Below are positions 62,693 through 64,000 of a stretch of DNA of 64,000 nucleotides, piece by piece. Source of the DNA: Thamnaconus septentrionalis (lineage: Eukaryota; Chordata; Actinopteri; Tetraodontiformes; Monacanthidae); assembly GCA_009823395.1 (NCBI GenBank), contig CM020510.1:19602273-19666272 (forward strand), given 5' to 3'. A program made the translations under genes and the position numbers. The notes beneath the pieces were generated by a model that was not told the DNA's origin, searched no databases, and saw nothing but the letters and a program-made list of their open reading frames with translations. Position 1 is the first letter of the stretch. Each line of letters begins with the position of its first letter.

Positions 62693-62748
62693 AGGCACTG
62701 CTGGGAGTTGAACCCAGGATCTCCTTTGACCAACCAAGCCACAGTGCC
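62693..62748 (-). pseudogene. tRNA-Thr-like copy without anticodon arm, T27
   Basis: 56 bases with the same 18-base deletion as T10, plus a D-arm change. Confidence 0.9.
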
Positions 62749-62823
62749 CGTGGAATTCATTGTGAAATTGTCTTTCCTCACAAGATAGTTTGAGGATTAT
62801 CCAAAGAACAAAGGTAACTTGAT

Positions 62824-62897
62824 AGGCACTGCTGGGAGTTGAACCCAGGATCTCCTGTTTACAAGACAGGCGCTTTGACCAATTAAGCCACAGCGCC
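62824..62897 (-). tRNA. tRNA-Thr (TGT), copy T28
   Basis: All stems pair. G15 is A (still a purine). Anticodon TGT. Confidence 0.88.
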
Positions 62898-62988
62898 CAC
62901 AGAGCTCGTACTGAAATTTTCTTCCCTAAGGAGATAAACTGAGGTTTAGGTTATTCCAAAGAAAGTGACTAACATGGCAGGCACTGCT

Positions 62989-63062
62989 GGGAGCTGAACC
63001 CAGGATCTCCTGTTTACAAGACAGGCACTTTGACCAACTAAGCCACAGCACCCGTGGAAGTC
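62989..63062 (-). tRNA. tRNA-Thr (TGT), copy T29, altered T loop
   Basis: Stems pair, but the T loop is TTCAGCT: the near-invariant A58 is G, which also weakens the B box. Probably reduced or no function. Confidence 0.6.
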
Positions 63063-63133
63063 ATTGTGAAATTGTCTTCCCTTAGCAGGTAAACTGAGGT
63101 TTAGGTTAATCCAAAGAAAGTGACTAACATGGC

Positions 63134-63207
63134 AGGCACTGCTGGGAGCTGAACCCAGGATCTCCTGTTTACGAGACAGGCACTTTGACCAACTAAGCCA
63201 CAGCACC
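63134..63207 (-). tRNA. tRNA-Thr (CGT), copy T30, altered T loop
   Basis: As T29 (A58 to G) but with anticodon CGT; stems pair. Confidence 0.6.
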
Positions 63208-63290
63208 CATTGCTGTCACAGAGAAATTGTCTTCCCTTTGGAGAAAAACTGAGGTTTAGGTTAATCCAAAGAAAGGGACTAACCTCGTAT

Positions 63291-63364
63291 AGGCACTGCT
63301 GGGAGTTGAACCCAGGATCTCCTGTTTACTAGACAGGCACTTTGACCAACTAAGCCACAGCGCC
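63291..63364 (-). tRNA. tRNA-Thr (AGT), copy T31
   Basis: Same 74 bases as T22. A TTTTT run lies in its downstream spacer. Confidence 0.92.
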
Positions 63365-63445
63365 CATGGGAGTCAGGTTGAAACTGTCTTACCTTCGGAG
63401 ATAAACTGAGGTGTAGGTTAATCCAAAGAAAGGGACTAACTTGGT

Positions 63446-63519
63446 AGGCACTGCTGGGAGTTGAACCCAGGATCTCCTGTTTACAAGACAGGCGCTTTGA
63501 CCAACTAAGCCACAGAGCC
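63446..63519 (-). tRNA. tRNA-Thr (TGT), copy T32
   Basis: Anticodon and T arms are intact. One acceptor mismatch (U4-U69). Confidence 0.75.
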
Positions 63520-63600
63520 CAGGGGAGTCAGGTTGAAACTGTCTTACCTTCTGAGATAAACTGAGGTTTAGGTTAATCCAAAGAAAGGGACTAACTTGGT

Positions 63601-63674
63601 AGGCACTGCTGGGAGTTGAACCCAGGATCTCCTGTTTACTAGACAGGCACTTTGACCAACTAAGCCGCAGCGCC
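63601..63674 (-). tRNA. tRNA-Thr (AGT), copy T33
   Basis: Stems pair, but the near-invariant U8 is C, which also changes the first A-box base. Confidence 0.72.
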
Positions 63675-63755
63675 CGTGGAATTCATTGTGAAATTGTCTT
63701 TCCTCACAAGATAAACTGAGTTTGAGGATTATCCAAAGAACAAAGGTAACTTGAT

Positions 63756-63829
63756 AGGCACTGCTGGGAGTTGAACCCAGGATCACCTGTTTACAAGACA
63801 GGCACTTTGACCAACTAAGCCACAGCGCC
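63756..63829 (-). tRNA. tRNA-Thr (TGT), copy T34
   Basis: All stems pair. One change in the variable loop (position 44). Confidence 0.88.
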
Positions 63830-63910
63830 CGTGGAATTCAGTGTGAAATTGTCTTTCCTCACAAAATAAACTGAGTTTGAGGATTATCCAAAGAACAAAG
63901 GTAACTTGAT

Positions 63911-63984
63911 GGGCACTGCTGGGAGTTGAACCCAGAATCTCCTGTTTACTAGACAGGCGCTTTGACCAACTAAGCCACAGCGCC
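63911..63984 (-). tRNA. tRNA-Thr (AGT), copy T35
   Basis: Stems pair, with G10-C25, but the discriminator base is C instead of U. Last complete copy; the spacer runs to the window edge. Confidence 0.8.
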
Positions 63985-64000
63985 CGTGGTGAAACTGTCT

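Noticed and set aside
58697..63786. Repeated minus-strand frames of 60-94 codons
   Set aside because: They are translations across tRNA genes and spacers. The repeat of the same peptide reflects the tRNA array, not a protein family.

Overview
The window looks like teleost fish genomic DNA. It has a protein gene split by GT-AG introns, fish-type LINE tails and hAT-like elements, abundant CA/GT, CT, ATCT and AAT microsatellites, and a dense tandem tRNA array of the kind fish genomes carry. There are no bacterial or viral features. Almost all long open frames are chance or microsatellite frames.

Right edge (about 58,745-64,000): a tandem array of 35 tRNA-Thr genes and tRNA-Thr-like copies (T1 to T35 by rising coordinate), all on the minus strand, spaced about 150 bp and continuing past the window. 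Copies with one body sequence carry anticodons AGT (12), TGT (11) or CGT (5). One more has an expanded anticodon loop, four carry proline-type anticodons (CGG, AGG), and two have lost the anticodon arm. The array has recent higher-order duplications with periods of 1,203 bp and 605 bp.

Centre (30,333-51,773): the minus-strand gene for LIM domain kinase 1 (limk1). Fourteen coding exons can be placed, from the middle of LIM1 through LIM2, PDZ, a Ser/Pro-rich linker and the kinase domain to the stop codon. They join in frame to give 621 residues. The start of the protein and the first half of LIM1 are not found between 51,773 and 64,000, so the 5' exons are probably beyond the right edge. That would put the tRNA array inside a limk1 intron, in the sense orientation. 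A GC-rich, CpG-rich island near 44,560-45,000 holds a short ATG exon that could be an alternative first exon giving a protein without LIM1.

Left (1-27,300): no gene I can name. A CpG-rich promoter with two perfect CRE palindromes (about 25,774-26,170) sits over a short minus-strand ATG exon with a good splice donor at 25,722-25,773. A possible downstream exon lies at 21,993-22,049. If real, most of the left 25 kb is intron of an unidentified gene lying tail to head with limk1. The rest is non-coding DNA with repeats: several MITE-like elements, three L2-type LINE tails, a 60-bp tandem repeat, and CAG/CTG tracts. The interval 27,300-30,332 is probably limk1 3' UTR and flank.
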